Assembly: GCA_026936325.1 (NCBI GenBank)
Contig: JAPTHN010000009.1
Span: 834,501 to 898,500, forward strand
From: Platynereis dumerilii
Lineage: Eukaryota; Annelida; Polychaeta; Phyllodocida; Nereididae
Reading direction: 5' to 3'
DNA: 64,000 bases
A program made the position numbers and the translations under genes. The notes under the pieces are model-generated. The model ran no database searches and was not told the DNA's origin. It worked only from the letters and a program-made list of their open reading frames with translations. Below are positions 1 to 10,849 of this stretch, in pieces; within the stretch, counting starts at the first letter, position 1, and each line of letters starts with the position of its first letter.

Positions 1-1
1 T

Positions 2-127
2 GACAATGATGCTTCCTGGAGAGATTGGTCAAGGGGTTCCATGGGCAGTGACAATGGTTGGAGTCGTGAACAACAGAGAAACAGAGGACGACCGGGTCTT
101 CCAATTGTGAAAGTCACTACTTTATTG
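2..127 (+). CDS. iGluR-like protein, exon leading into S1 lobe (5' end outside window)
   Basis: The frame starting at base 2 is open to a GTAATT donor at 128 and ends in phase 0. It encodes 42 residues ending KVTTLL, which matches the strand that opens the S1 ligand-binding lobe of kainate/AMPA receptors (family consensus close to VTTILEEPYVM). Joined to the exon at 782 it reads VTTLL-EAPYMML, exactly the expected continuation. The residues before this (Asp, Ser, Trp, Arg and Gly rich) do not resemble the amino-terminal domain. Whether that domain exists upstream cannot be seen, because the gene runs off the left edge. Confidence 0.8.
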
Positions 128-276
128 GTAATTTATAGTTTCTAGAAACCTAAAAACAATATTTGATAAAAATCGTTTGTTTTGGTGGAAGACATGTCGA
201 AATGTACCAGTTCAACTTCTTGTCATGTCATAGTCGAAATTTGACATAATGTGGGAAGGTTTGGCAGTCCTGCCTG

Positions 277-572
277 CACTCTTAACGCATAGGTTCTTTA
301 TGGTATATATAAAGAACCCACAGTCAAAAAAGGTTCTAAAGTTTGCAAGGGTTCAACTGAATTGAAATGTTCAATATTGCTGGGAAGGCCCTATGATGGA
401 ACCCTACGCTCCCAACTTGAGAGAAAGGGGTTCCATTGTGGGAGCTCAGTGCAGCTGGATTATCTAAGTGTTGTTTTTATTTGTTGAATAATGAACTCTT
501 TAGGGTTCCTTATCAATAGTACCAGCTTATAGAACCCTTAAAGGTTCCATATAAAACCTTATTTTAAGAGTG
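277..572. mobile_element. MITE with CACTCTTAA termini in an iGluR-like intron
   Basis: The left end CACTCTTAACGCATAGGTTC and the right end ..TTAAGAGTG are inverted repeats. Subterminal copies of GGTTCTTTAT/GGTTCCATAT-type words occur in both orientations (AGAACCC, GGGTTCC). There is no ORF. The 2-bp flanks are both TG. It is a non-autonomous DNA transposon lying wholly within the intron 128-781. Confidence 0.6.
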
Positions 573-781
573 TGAAGTGGATATGGAGCCCCTTAAAATA
601 CAGAAACTATGTAGGGGCCTATTTATAAAAAATAAAATCATATCAATTCAAATTAAATGAAGTGCAACTGACCAAAAAGATGACAACCCTTGTAGCATTT
701 AACCGAAGTTTGTCATCTTATTTTATCCAATCTTCACAATTCCTTTTTAATTCGTTAGTTTCCCTTCTCCTCAACTTTCAG

Positions 782-988
782 GAAGCGCCATACATGATGC
801 TTCGAGGGGACAGTCCATTCCTGACGGGCAACGACCGATTCGAAGGCCACCTGGCAGACATGTTGTCTCGGCTGTCACGTCTCCTGAGATTTGACTACGT
901 CATCCAACTGGCGAGAGATGGGAAAACTGGAGGCCCAGGGGAGAATGGGACAGGGTACACAGGGATCTTGGGGGAAGTCATGCGCAAG
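782..988 (+). CDS. iGluR-like protein, S1 lobe exon
   Basis: This 69-codon exon is bounded by a pyrimidine-rich acceptor ending at 781 and a GTATGC donor at 989, phase 0 at both ends. It encodes the first half of S1. EAPYMML corresponds to EEPYVMF. GNDRFEGHLADML corresponds to the GNDRFEGYCIDLL core. RDGKTGG corresponds to the EDGKYGA loop. The Tyr of that loop, which stacks on bound agonist in AMPA and kainate receptors, is Thr here. The kainate-type subfamily is the closest by motif. Homology is clear, but glutamate binding is doubtful. Confidence 0.9.
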
Positions 989-1605
989 GTATGCTTTTGA
1001 AGTGATGGGTAAAGAATGGAGAAATGCTCACAAATGTATCGCGACACCATCTTGAAACTCTAAACCTTGTTTGTGTCCTCCATGTTTTTTTTTCTCATAT
1101 ATTATAGCATCTTGAAAGTGTATTTATTTAGGTATTTTCTTATTGTCATGACGATTTTTAAACTTTTGAGGACATCGAAAATGGCATTCGTTGCTAAGTG
1201 CCAGAAAATGGCCTCCGCCGATTCTTGAAATTTCTTTGTTTTCAGTGCCTCCAATTGTCACAATTCATAGCAGAAGACGATCACGAAGTCTAAACTGCTT
1301 TAGGCAACACACTTTGATGTTGCAAGACCCGAAATAATTCATAAAGTCAGTAGTTAGTGCCTGAATGTACGAAACATCTCGCACTCGCAAACAATCGCCG
1401 GCAGCCTTTTATTTGAAACATTGCGAAATATTATATAGGAAGGCAAATCTAATTAGTAATTAGGCATATTTCTCTTTGTTGGCCTGATAATAGGAAGCCA
1501 AAGAAACTGTTCTTACCATATTATCTATCAATCTATCAATATATCTATCTTTCTGTCTTTCCATGCAATTTGAATGCTAATCTCTTTGACATTTTTTTTT
1601 TACAG

Positions 1606-1785
1606 GAAGCTGACATTGGTGTTGGCCCATTAACTGTCACTGATGAGTGGCATAGTTTGGTTCAATTCACGGAACCTTTTCTAAGCTTTCGGTCGACCGC
1701 ACTCATCAAGAAAGAAAAGAGAAAACCACGTTTGCATACTGCGGAAGAACTGTTATATTCAGGGATGAAGTATGGCATTTTACAG
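1606..1785 (+). CDS. iGluR-like protein, exon fusing S1 directly to S2 (no pore)
   Basis: This 60-codon exon runs from a T-rich acceptor to a GTGACA donor, phase 0 at both ends. It begins EADIGVGPLTVTDEW, matching the ADLAVAPLTITHVRE block, then QFTEPFLSFRSTALIKK, the end of S1. In every channel-forming family member, about 120 residues (M1, pore loop, M2, M3) follow at this point. Here the same exon passes through a short basic linker (EKRKPR, about 1723-1740) straight into LHTAEELLYSGMKYGILQ, the start of S2. The pore cannot lie in an intron, because the join is inside the exon. The Arg that holds the ligand alpha-carboxylate is replaced by Trp (TGG at 1648-1650). The reading frame is clean. 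Confidence 0.9.
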
Positions 1786-3278
1786 GTGACAAAGCAACTT
1801 TTGTCTTGTATACTTTGATAAATTGGTCCATATTGGGTCTATGCATTGTCATCAGTTGCAGTGATCACTGCAAACAAATAGTAATTAGATGCCTCCTTTT
1901 CGCAATTTCGGCTTTTAACACACATTTTTGTCTGTTGTCCCTGAGGTCTGGATCTAACTGACCAAAATCACAAGAATTCTCATCGATGATCTGTCCCTCG
2001 GTTTACTTACTTACTATAAATACCCATTTAGAACAGAAGTGTTTGGCAGTGTATTTGGTGATATTGTTACTTTGTACTGCTGACACATGAACAGATGGGA
2101 GTCTGAGCCAGTGCACGCGAAAGCATATTAATTGGTCAGACATATTTTCTGACAGAGAGATAGTTCTGGTCAGACCAATTAATGTTACGTCAGACATTAT
2201 ACATTTAATCTATAACTTTTTGAAATGTGTTTTAATGAATATTGTTCTTTGATATTTAAAAGTGGTTTTGCGACATTGCAATTAAGTTTCTTGAGGTCTT
2301 ACAATACAATTCAACATCAGAAAGGATTAGCAATTAATACGGCTTTTTCCTGCAGAGATCTTCTGCCAGTAAATCTGTCTGACCTGAATTTGAGAATGGT
2401 CTTACATTTGCAAAAAGTGCCAGTAATATCTGACTTGGATGACCATTTTCGCGCGCACTGAATGGGAGTCCATGTTGTCCCCAGTATGGCAAAAAATTAA
2501 AAATTAAGTACGGTATTGAGGCGGGGAAATTTTTTGATTTAACTGAAACAGCAATTATTGCAAGTGTCAAAGCATACGAAGTATTTATAAGTCAACTACA
2601 GGCAATAAAATTTGCCATATCTGCTTTAATTCATAACAGGACTCAGAAGAACGGAGCCACTAATTGGTTGGTGCAGAATGCAGATACCATGCTCTCAAAA
2701 TATAGCATTTTCTTTCTTCACATTTATTCTAAGACTTGTTTTTGAGCAAAACATATTCAGAACTTCCATAATGGAAAAGAATTGAATGCAGAGAGCCCAA
2801 AAAGGAATAGCGATATTATTACTGCAAATCTTTTCCAGAAACACTTCTTTTTTTTTTGCCAATATATGGTTGTTAAAACTGTTATGCGAAGTGATTATGG
2901 AACTAACCTCATATTGAGCATAATATAGATGTGAAGGCCAAAAATGGCACATTACGCGTTGTAATAAGTTAATGCATTGGTGACTCTCCATCACTTAAAT
3001 CATTATTGCACAAAAAGGTGTTGTTTGATTTGGAAAGGAATGTTTGGCAATGCCACACAATCGAAATAAACAATTTCTATCGCCGTTACCATGAAGTGAA
3101 TAATTTTCTACCAAGGATAACTCTGACCGTTTCTATGAGAAGGTTTCGAAAAAGTATGCGCTTCATCTGCACATGTCATGTGACCCGATTTGACCTATAA
3201 ACAGCGGGAATGCACAAGAAAATGGCGACATAAAATCAGCCTGACCTGCACTGTGCTAGACAAGAGAGAGCATGTTAA

Positions 3279-3435
3279 CAGTGGCGGATACAGGGGAGGG
3301 GGCCTAGGGGCCCAGGCCCCCCCTAGACCACCGAGATTAATATTAGCATTTTGAAGAATAATTGCGATAACGCGGGCCCGTGAATGCCGAAACACGTCCG
3401 GCCCCCCTAGACTATCGTGTCTGGATCCGCCACTG
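3279..3435. mobile_element. hAT-like MITE, CAGTGGCGGAT family
   Basis: It starts CAGTGGCGGATACAGG and ends CTGGATCCGCCACTG, imperfect inverted termini, and is 157 bp long. The interior is G/C-tract rich (GGGGCCTAGGGGCCC). GTTAA lies directly on both sides. The close relative at 20170-20335 also has a 5-bp flanking repeat. It lies in the large intron of the iGluR-like gene. Confidence 0.7.
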
Positions 3436-3661
3436 GTTAATAGAATAAGATTAAATTTTACTGGAAAAACGATCCGTTGTGCACATCTACAATGTTATTA
3501 ATGTGATGTATGTATGATAAGAACTCTCCAGTAGGGCTGTTTAAGCCCAGAACTTGCATAGTATCATCGCTTCAAAATCACTTCATTACCGCCCTATGCA
3601 TAGCATGGGCAGTAATAATTATCCAAAAACCAGCTATGTTAAGTAGCAGGCTAGATAAAAG

Positions 3662-3914
3662 TGGGGGGGGGGCTATGGATTTTACCCCCGAGACAAACTT
3701 TCCTTTCGTATTCGAATTGACAACAACTTTTTTTTCGTGCGCGCGAAGAGCAACAACATCTTTAATTGCATATTTAACATTACAATGCAAAAGTTATATA
3801 TTTTAATTACAGGTGGAAACAAACTTCTTCTTTTTTTCATATTCTGAACAGACTTTTTTTCATTGTCAAGTGTGAAACAAACTTTTTTTTTCTCCAAAAA
3901 TCCATAGCCCCCCT
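3662..3914. mobile_element. Foldback element with GGGGGCTATGGATTTT arms
   Basis: A G run followed by CTATGGATTTT at the left is mirrored by AAAAATCCATAGCCCCCC at the right. Two internal CAAACTTTTTT-type words flank the centre. It is non-coding, and the short ORFs inside it on both strands are by-products. It is intronic. Confidence 0.5.
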
Positions 3915-4391
3915 CCCTCCAAGATCATTTGGTTGGCCCCTAAGTTGCAATTCTGGCTAGCTCTTTTGCGCCCAAGCAGCCGCACATGAAACACTACAAC
4001 AGCATCGCTGTGTCACACACATGTATATATGAGTCACAGTATGACGTATGTGTATATGCAGATATTTAATCATTTATGAGAATGGGTAGATTTTAAATTT
4101 ATGCACCACACAGGTGGCTCCCCCTGTGCCAGATTTTATCAACGCTTAACATGGGTTATCCTAAAGTGGTTAACTCCTACAACTTATTTTGTAGCAGGGT
4201 TACTGGAAATAACTTAGATATGTTTTAAGCTGACCTCATGTTATATAATGACTAAATTATTTTTCCCAGTGTTAAGCGCATATACAATCTTGCACTGCAG
4301 ATACTGTACAAATTCAAAAGCAGAACAAATCAGTGAGTGTTCAGTAATTCAAACATTTTTCATAATTCTGAATGTAAACCTTTCTTTACAG

Positions 4392-4931
4392 GGCAGCATA
4401 ACACAGAGGCTTTTTGAAGCATCGACGAATGCCACTCACCACCAGATGTGGTCGCGGATGGCTTCCTTCTGGCCTCCGCCTTTTGTCCAATCCAAACAAG
4501 AAGGCATCGAGCGAAGTAGGAGGGAAAACTTTGCATTTATCATAGATTCGCCAACTGCGGAGTACCTTGCAACCCGCAGACCTTGTGAATTTTACACAAT
4601 TGAACCCTTTCTCGCTCCCAGGGAATATGCATTTATTATGAACAAAGACGATGATTTCATCGACACCATAAATGAAGGATTGCAACAATTATACGAGATG
4701 GAAGAAATGCAATTGTTGTACCTCAAGTGGTGGATGGGGGAGTGCCCCATTTATAACTCAAATGGAAAACCTCGCAGTCGGCACGTTCATCGCAAACATA
4801 AAGACAAACAAAGGACAGTTTCCAAACGACCATATCGACCACAACCTACTGCATCTTACTTCTCATCCTCAGACTGTACCCAATTCACTTTCGCATTAAT
4901 TTCTATTTCATTACTGGCATTGTATTTGTAA
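4392..4931 (+). CDS. iGluR-like protein, S2 lobe and C-terminal exon with GPI-like tail
   Basis: The acceptor is TCTTTACAG, ending at 4391, and the exon is phase 0 with TAA at 4929-4931. It encodes 179 residues. GSITQRLFEAS aligns with the GSTKEFFRRSK helix start. FAFIIDSPTAEYLATRRPCEF aligns with YAFLMESTTIEFVTQRNC. The acidic ligand contact is present as Asp (exon residue 52). The S2 disulfide pair is kept (Cys65 in RRPC, Cys118 in WWMGEC). After the KWWMGEC block there is no M4-plus-cytoplasmic tail. Instead there is a basic linker, then YFSSSDC and 15 hydrophobic residues running to the last codon. That layout (small residues, short spacer, hydrophobic end) fits a GPI-anchor signal. A lone C-terminal membrane helix is the alternative. 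The predicted product is an extracellular, membrane-tethered, non-channel binding protein. Confidence 0.9.
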   Translation, partial: GSITQRLFEASTNATHHQMWSRMASFWPPPFVQSKQEGIERSRRENFAFIIDSPTAEYLATRRPCEFYTIEPFLAPREYAFIMNKDDDFIDTINEGLQQLYEMEEMQLLYLKWWMGECPIYNSNGKPRSRHVHRKHKDKQRTVSKRPYRPQPTASYFSSSDCTQFTFALISISLLALYL

Positions 4932-4951
4932 AACGCATGTGGAATTTTTAC

Positions 4952-4957
4952 ATTAAA
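4952..4957 (+). other. Candidate poly(A) signal ATTAAA of the iGluR-like gene
   Basis: ATTAAA lies 21 bp after the stop codon, followed by a T-rich stretch. Later AATAAA motifs at 5743-5748 and 6341-6346 (the latter followed by a T-rich tract) would give a long 3' UTR instead. The sequence alone does not choose between them. Confidence 0.3.
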
Positions 4958-6526
4958 ATTTTCATCTCTTTTTTTTTTAAATGTACATTAAAATGAAAAA
5001 AGATCATTTTAAATTATATAATTCTCTTTAATATAAGAAAAGTGAATTCATAAGAATTTATTGTTGGCTTCATGATTTTTTCTGTCATCATTTGATAATC
5101 GGTTGACTAGATACATGTATGAATACATAATTTTCAAATGTGATTTAAAAACCAGAATGCATGTAAAACACTTACTTTTATGTAAAAATGTTGTAAATAT
5201 CTTTGTGGAATTTTTCTGTGAACGTTCTAGTCATCGCTTGATAAGCTAATTCACCCAATATTACACACGTATATATATTTATCGAAATCATAGCTCTAGA
5301 TTCTAGCAGCTTGAAAAAGTCAAAATATGTTCGTTGTAGAATATATGTACAAAACATATGTAAGGGGGATACCATTTAATATTGGGGGGGGGGGCTTGGA
5401 GTTTCTTTTAAATAAATAATTTATTTGTCAGTTTTGATAAAATAAATAATATCTTTTTGGGCAGTCTTGAAATAAATTATATCTGATAGGAGTGTTTCTT
5501 TACAAGGTGATGCTTTGATTTAGGATTGAATATTCGGTGACTTGTCATGCTTGAAATAAATTATTGCTGCCGTCGTCACCGAGAAACAAATAATTTCCCG
5601 CCGAGGAAAACCCCAAGCACCCCTTTGAAGTTAGTTGGTCACCCCTTAACTCCTTTTCTGATGAGACTTACTTCTGCTTTCGCTGTACACTGTGTACAGT
5701 GTTCATATATGTGTTGGTAAAGGTTATGTGAGATAATGTGACAATAAAACCCTAATATAATAGGCACACATTTTTAAAGAAAATAGATTCTCCAAAATTC
5801 ATCCACTTGGTTGAGAGACCAAGGATGTAGCCAAGTAAAACTAAAACATGCATTTTGACAAGTCAGTGTGAAATTCCAAAATATGTGTGCAACATAATTA
5901 TACCAAAGAAGCATATTTAAATTCCATAACTTCTATGTGGAAGATCAAGATAGGTTTACTGCTAAGGGGGGGGGGGCACCATTAGATATTAAGACGGTCT
6001 TGGTTTTTTCTAGATGGGGAAGTATTTATTTCTTGACAAAATTTATTTTTTGGCATAATGGTGATGGAGAAATACAACATAACTCTTTTTTGTTTTGTTT
6101 TTGAGATACTTTTGTTTTTTAGATAATTACTGTAATATTCTCAAAATTGTGACCAACATTTTTTATTTAGATACCGAATCCCTATGAAATTATCTTTAAT
6201 GTAATCTTATGATAAATGCTCTCTGTAAATTATGTAAATAATTATTAAAAGACGCGCTTATTGTAAATGTATGAAAAACAAGATTTGAACCAGTACATGC
6301 TATTTTTGTACAAATGATATATCAATTGGTTGTGACTGTAAATAAACATTTCTTTGACAATCATTTTTAGTTATTATTTGACGTGACTACATACTATTAC
6401 TTGTTAACTTACTGTAGGAAATTTGATTTTTTGCTCGAAGTTATTCACTTCGATCTCGTCAGAATCTGAATGTCATTGTGCCATCAAGGAACTAGCCTTA
6501 TTTGAAGTCCTCTTTTATGTACAATG
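4958..6526. other. Non-coding, 3' UTR or intergenic, with two AAATAAATAAT-rich element copies
   Basis: No gene seen. 5370-5640 and 5965-6080 start with a long G run and 'accattTaatatt'-like text, then AAATAAATAAT and GGCAGTCTTGAAATAAAT words. The same family recurs at 52520-52810. These are dispersed, non-coding and probably MITE-derived. Confidence 0.4.
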
Positions 6527-6631
6527 TTTAGTGATGTTTTATGGAATCGTCTACCTGCTGAAGTGAAAGTTATTAGTGATATTGATGCTTTTAAGAGAGC
6601 TCTGAAAAATATTTTACGACATGATTTTTAA
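6527..6631 (+). mobile_element. LINE ORF2 C-terminal remnant
   Basis: The open frame reads FSDVLWNRLPAEVKVI then a DAFKRALKNIL stretch ending at TAA. This is the LWN-LP...FK..L pattern found at the C-terminus of CR1/L2-type LINE reverse transcriptases. It is only 34 codons; the rest of the element is absent upstream. A TA microsatellite follows the stop. Confidence 0.5.
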
Positions 6632-6881
6632 GGTTTTTTTTGGTGTATATAACATATATATATATATTGAATTAATTAAGAATAGGACATTTTTCTCTAA
6701 ATTGAGAAGTTTCAGTTGAAATATTATTAGATGCAAAGATTTTTTATCAATGTTAAATTAATGGTTACATTAATATTCAGTGAGGACCGAAAGTCTTAAA
6801 CCGTAAAGAGTGATTATTACAGTAAGACAAGTGTACACTAGCATGTTCATGATTTTTGCAGCACTACCAAGGTTGTTATAG

Positions 6882-7160
6882 GAGGAGCATAACTTGAGAA
6901 GCAACCACAAGCTACTCTCAGCAGAACCTGCCCCATTCAACAAAAATAAGTTTGAAGATCGGGCATTTTCCTATGCAGCACCAAAGCTATGGAGCAATTT
7001 GCCTGAAAAAATGAGAACTGCACTGACATTAGAAAGCTTCAAGAAGAATCTAAAAATGCATTTGTTTCAGAATTCCTACAATTGATTGATCTGAAAAAGC
7101 GCTGATGAGCAGTTTACTGAAATTAGCGCTTTATAAATCCATATTATTATTATTATTATT
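6882..7160 (+). mobile_element. 3' end of a CR1/L2-type LINE with (ATT)n tail
   Basis: The frame to the stop at 7083-7085 carries DRAFSYAAPKLWSNLPEKM and LTLESFKKNLKMHLF, the C-terminal signature of CR1/L2-group LINE ORF2 (FS.AAP.LWN.LP, then FK..LK..LF). The stop is followed by a short 3' UTR with GCGCTTTATAAATCC and an (ATT)n tail at 7144-7161, as is typical of these 5'-truncated insertions. A stop lies just upstream in frame, so only about 67 codons remain. Confidence 0.8.
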
Positions 7161-7161
7161 A

Positions 7162-9046
7162 TGTTATGATGACTTTGCATGGTTTTCCTCTGGAAATGTG
7201 AAAAAAAAGACTTTGGCGATAAGTGCCGATTTACATAATTTCAACCCAAAAAATATTCAAATCAGTTCTCAAATATGTTTTGTCTCACCCCTTCTTCTGC
7301 CATATTACAGAATACTGGAATGTCGGTTGCGTAATTGAAGATTACATAATGAGATTTAAGTTGGGGAAAAGGTGAACAAAAGAAATAATCCTTGTTAGAT
7401 TTGAGGTAAATTTATTAATATAGCTTAGTGATATTTGCATTGCATGGTAGTACTGAAGGCAAAATTACAAAACTATGGATCATCATAAAATGCAAGATGG
7501 ATTATCAGGAAAAATGACCTTGCTTGAAAGTGTAAAGAAATTGTTTGGTAGACTTTGTGGGGTAGAACATTTCTGACCTATTTTGTCAGGCAAGGAGGCT
7601 ATTCTTGCTAGAGCTGGTGATTCAAAAGCAGATTTAAAGAAAACAATGGGCTCTTGGGTGACATTTTATGAACCACATACAAAGGTAAAGTCATTCTGGT
7701 AGCAGACTGGTGTCTAGCTACAACAGGGACTGCGAATTAGGGGTGACGACAAAATTGAAGAGGTGCATCTTTTATTTTAAGATTGGATTGGTACCAGGTG
7801 TCAGGACCGAGCCCTGCCCCGTCAAGGATGAATCGTTTTGACAAAAGGTCAATATTTGAACTTATGTAGTGCAACATACATGCTTTAAAAAGCTAACATT
7901 TTTCAACCAAATCATCACTTATATATTAGTTTATAAGCAAAATAATGATTTGTGGACACAGAATATATATTTAGGCCATGGATTTGGTAATTATGACATG
8001 TTCAATTTGAGTCAGTGCAGCACAAATGCCCTTGTTTGGGGGCATCCCATGACTTCATGAAACTGTGTAGGCTAATGAAACTATGCTTTCCCTTGTCACT
8101 AGGAATAGTAAAAGAGATGCTGACACACATTGAATTTAACTTTAAATCTCTGACCACAGTGAAGCTCCAAAAATGGTCCAGAATGACTTGCTTCAAATCT
8201 TGTGGACAACCCCCTTCACTTGAGAGCTTGTATATCAAAAATTATGTGTCGATGGAAGCTATTATTTTGGAAATTGTCATTTGGATGTCAGGTCAATAAC
8301 TGACTGGAGTTTAACAATAAAATTCTGACCAATGTCATATCCACTAATACACATTTTGAATAATGAAAACCTACTTTTCAAATCACACACATCCACAGAC
8401 TGTTTAACAAATACAACAGAAGGTATGCCAAGTCCTATTGATCACATACACAGTATATCATACACACTGTATGGTCAAAAGTATTTTAAAACTTCACATT
8501 TCCAATTGGACTAATAGGCTCCTTTCAACTTCAAATTAACATTACAGGTGATGTCAAAAACATATATCACACTGTGTATAGCATGGCTATTCAATCACTC
8601 CAGAGTTTATGCTTTCGTCTTCACCTGTCAACTATATCTGCAAATCTTCTATTGATGGCTTCACATTTTAGCGAACATTTTCCATACAGAAAATATTTAC
8701 AGTTACCTTCTTCTTTTTTTTACATTATTCTGATAATCCATCTTCGATTTTATAATGTTTCATACTTTTATCATCTTTCCTTCATGGTACTGCAAATATC
8801 ACTATGTTACATTTGCCTCAAATCTACGAACAATCATTTCTTTCGTTCACCTTTTACCAAATTTATATCTGATTGTGTTATCTCTATTTATCCAACGGGC
8901 TTTCTAGTCATAATTAATTTTACAAATCTCTGAACCATTATTCTATGTTTATAGGGATTATTGTTTCACAAAAAGCTCAAATTGCCATATTCACAAATTC
9001 AACAGGTTTTATTATGATTATACATGCATCCATTAGGTGGTCCAAT
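7162..9046. other. No gene or element recognised
   Basis: AT-rich sequence. The longest open frames (to 119 codons at 8574-8933) have low-complexity hydrophobic translations with no family resemblance and no splice or start context. I see nothing coding here. Confidence 0.5.
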
Positions 9047-9421
9047 CGAGGACACTCTACTTGTCCGATCGAGGGAATAACTGTCATTTACAAAATTTAG
9101 GCCAGTGCTTTGATTTTTACAGATGAATGAAGTTTTCCTTTTTGTTTTTGGAGAAAATTAGGTTATTGAAGATTTCCCAGCAGTACATGAGTTCTGATTG
9201 TGTGAGACCTGCATCACAATGTTAGATCAGACACCAGCATTTTATACTAATCATCTGAACTTAAAATATTAACAATTTTTCAAGTTAAACATTTTTGACC
9301 ATTTCTAGTCGATTGAAACGGAATCATTCGAGATAGGACTGCTGGTCATAAGTTATAAAATTAAGTCATAATCAAAATGTTCCAGTCGATACACCGGCCC
9401 GATCGAGGTGACTCTCCCCTA
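9047..9421. mobile_element. One-ended TAGGGGAGA-type element with GATCGAGG words
   Basis: The right end, read on the minus strand, is TAGGGGAGAGTCACCTCGAT, the terminal signature also found at 12.9, 30.8, 32.4 and 40.9 kb. The word (C)CGATCGAGG or CAATCGAGG occurs at the left edge, again 25 bp later, and near the right end. A matching left terminus is not seen. Confidence 0.45.
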
Positions 9422-9983
9422 TCTGAATTTTGTAACCAGGCACAGTTTGCAGTTTGTAAAACAGATTGTATCTGAAGCTGTTTTCCAATAAATACATTTG
9501 ATTATTATTATTAATATCTAGAGCATACATGTGCCTTCGAGATGTGGGCACCGGTTCAACAGCTAGGTCGCATGATTACAACGAAGATTGAGAAGACCTT
9601 CAAGACTTGCCATCCCAGAATCCCATAAGATGTAGTTATTTTGGGAGTATCTGTGACATATAGGCCTAAATATGGTTCAGTTCTCATGTACAACATCATA
9701 TAACAAGCTTCCTATCACTTGCCAGGCAAACATAATTACATATATCATCCAAATCAGCAAAACTAAGTACAATCAACACATTAATTATACATAGTCCTCG
9801 TTCTGGCCCATAGGCGGAGGAGGTCAATCAATTTTGTGGAAGCTGCCCAAAAAGATATTGCCCAAATTAACCTAAAAATTTAAATTTACAAAATTATCTG
9901 CCCGAAACAACCTTGAATTAATATTGATTTTCAAAAATATTTGACCCCCTGCCTCCTATATGCTATGCAGTCTGGCCTACAAT

Positions 9984-10386
9984 CAGTGGTCGAAATAAGG
10001 GGGGTCAGGGGGGTTTGACCCCCCCAAATGCTCATGTGACCCCCTCAAATAAATTTTTCAAAAGGACCCAGAGGGGGTCCTCAAACCCCCCCCCCCCAAA
10101 TACTGAAAGTGTGCTGATAAGTGAGCATGAAGCAGCAAGTAAAGCCTAATCAGCAAACAAAAACCTCTTGTAATTTATATACATTACCAATAGGGTTTTC
10201 ACAACTCATTTTCTGAGATAAAACATACCTTTAAAAAGCCCAGAGTTAATTTTTAGAGCATCTGAAAAAATTCGGCTTCAGGGCGGCCCGCTGGCGGCCC
10301 CTGAACTGCCAGCTACAAGGGCTCCAACTCTTTGGGTCTTCCAACTGAGAGACCCCCCCAAATAACATGGCCTATTTCGACCACTG
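9984..10386. mobile_element. hAT-like non-autonomous transposon with perfect 8-bp TSD
   Basis: Inverted termini CAGTGGTCGAAATAAGG / CCTATTTCGACCACTG are flanked on both sides by CCTACAAT (9976-9983 and 10387-10394), a perfect 8-bp target duplication as in the hAT superfamily. It is 403 bp with a long C run inside and no transposase. Confidence 0.85.
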
Positions 10387-10436
10387 CCTACAATCACGTA
10401 TATGGATTTGAAGTCACACAGAGTTTGATGTCTGGA

Positions 10437-10798
10437 ACTGTCTACAAGTGGACTGCTCTTGCATTGCCACAGATCAGAACATATGCTGTCTTGTGTTGCC
10501 ACCTAGTGATTAGTGTGCTATTCCGCGAGCTCCTGCGAGCGTCAACATCATTTCGATCAGAGGAACACACACAATTTTGTCTGGAAGACACCGGGGCTGT
10601 TTCTAAGTTTGCTGATGGCCTTGTCTACTTCCTTAGAGAATGTGATTGCCGAGTCTGACTCTGGTATACATCAATGTTGAATAGAAATTTTGTGAATGTG
10701 CAATGACATTGGAACTATTTCTTGGGACAGCAATGATGTAGCATACAAAATCAACTTTTGTGCCAGGTGGCAGCAGCATCCAGTTCTCATTTTCACCA
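10437..10798 (+). repeat. Dispersed repeat, copy 1 (partner at 30122-30498)
   Basis: About 360 bp nearly identical in the same orientation to 30122-30498. Shared landmarks are TGTTGCCACCTAGTGA, GATGGCCTTGTCTACTTCC and GGTGGCAGCAGCAT. There is no shared long ORF and no terminal repeats. Probably part of a larger mobile element. Confidence 0.75.
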
Positions 10799-10849
10799 GA
10801 CTGCGTCTGGAACTTGCAGCTGAGTCTCCTGCAGTACAAGCGGGGATCG

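Noticed and set aside
6527-7085. A host gene made of the two LW(N/S).LP frames
   Set aside because: Both are C-terminal LINE ORF2 signatures followed by LINE-type 3' tails. They are independent truncated insertions.
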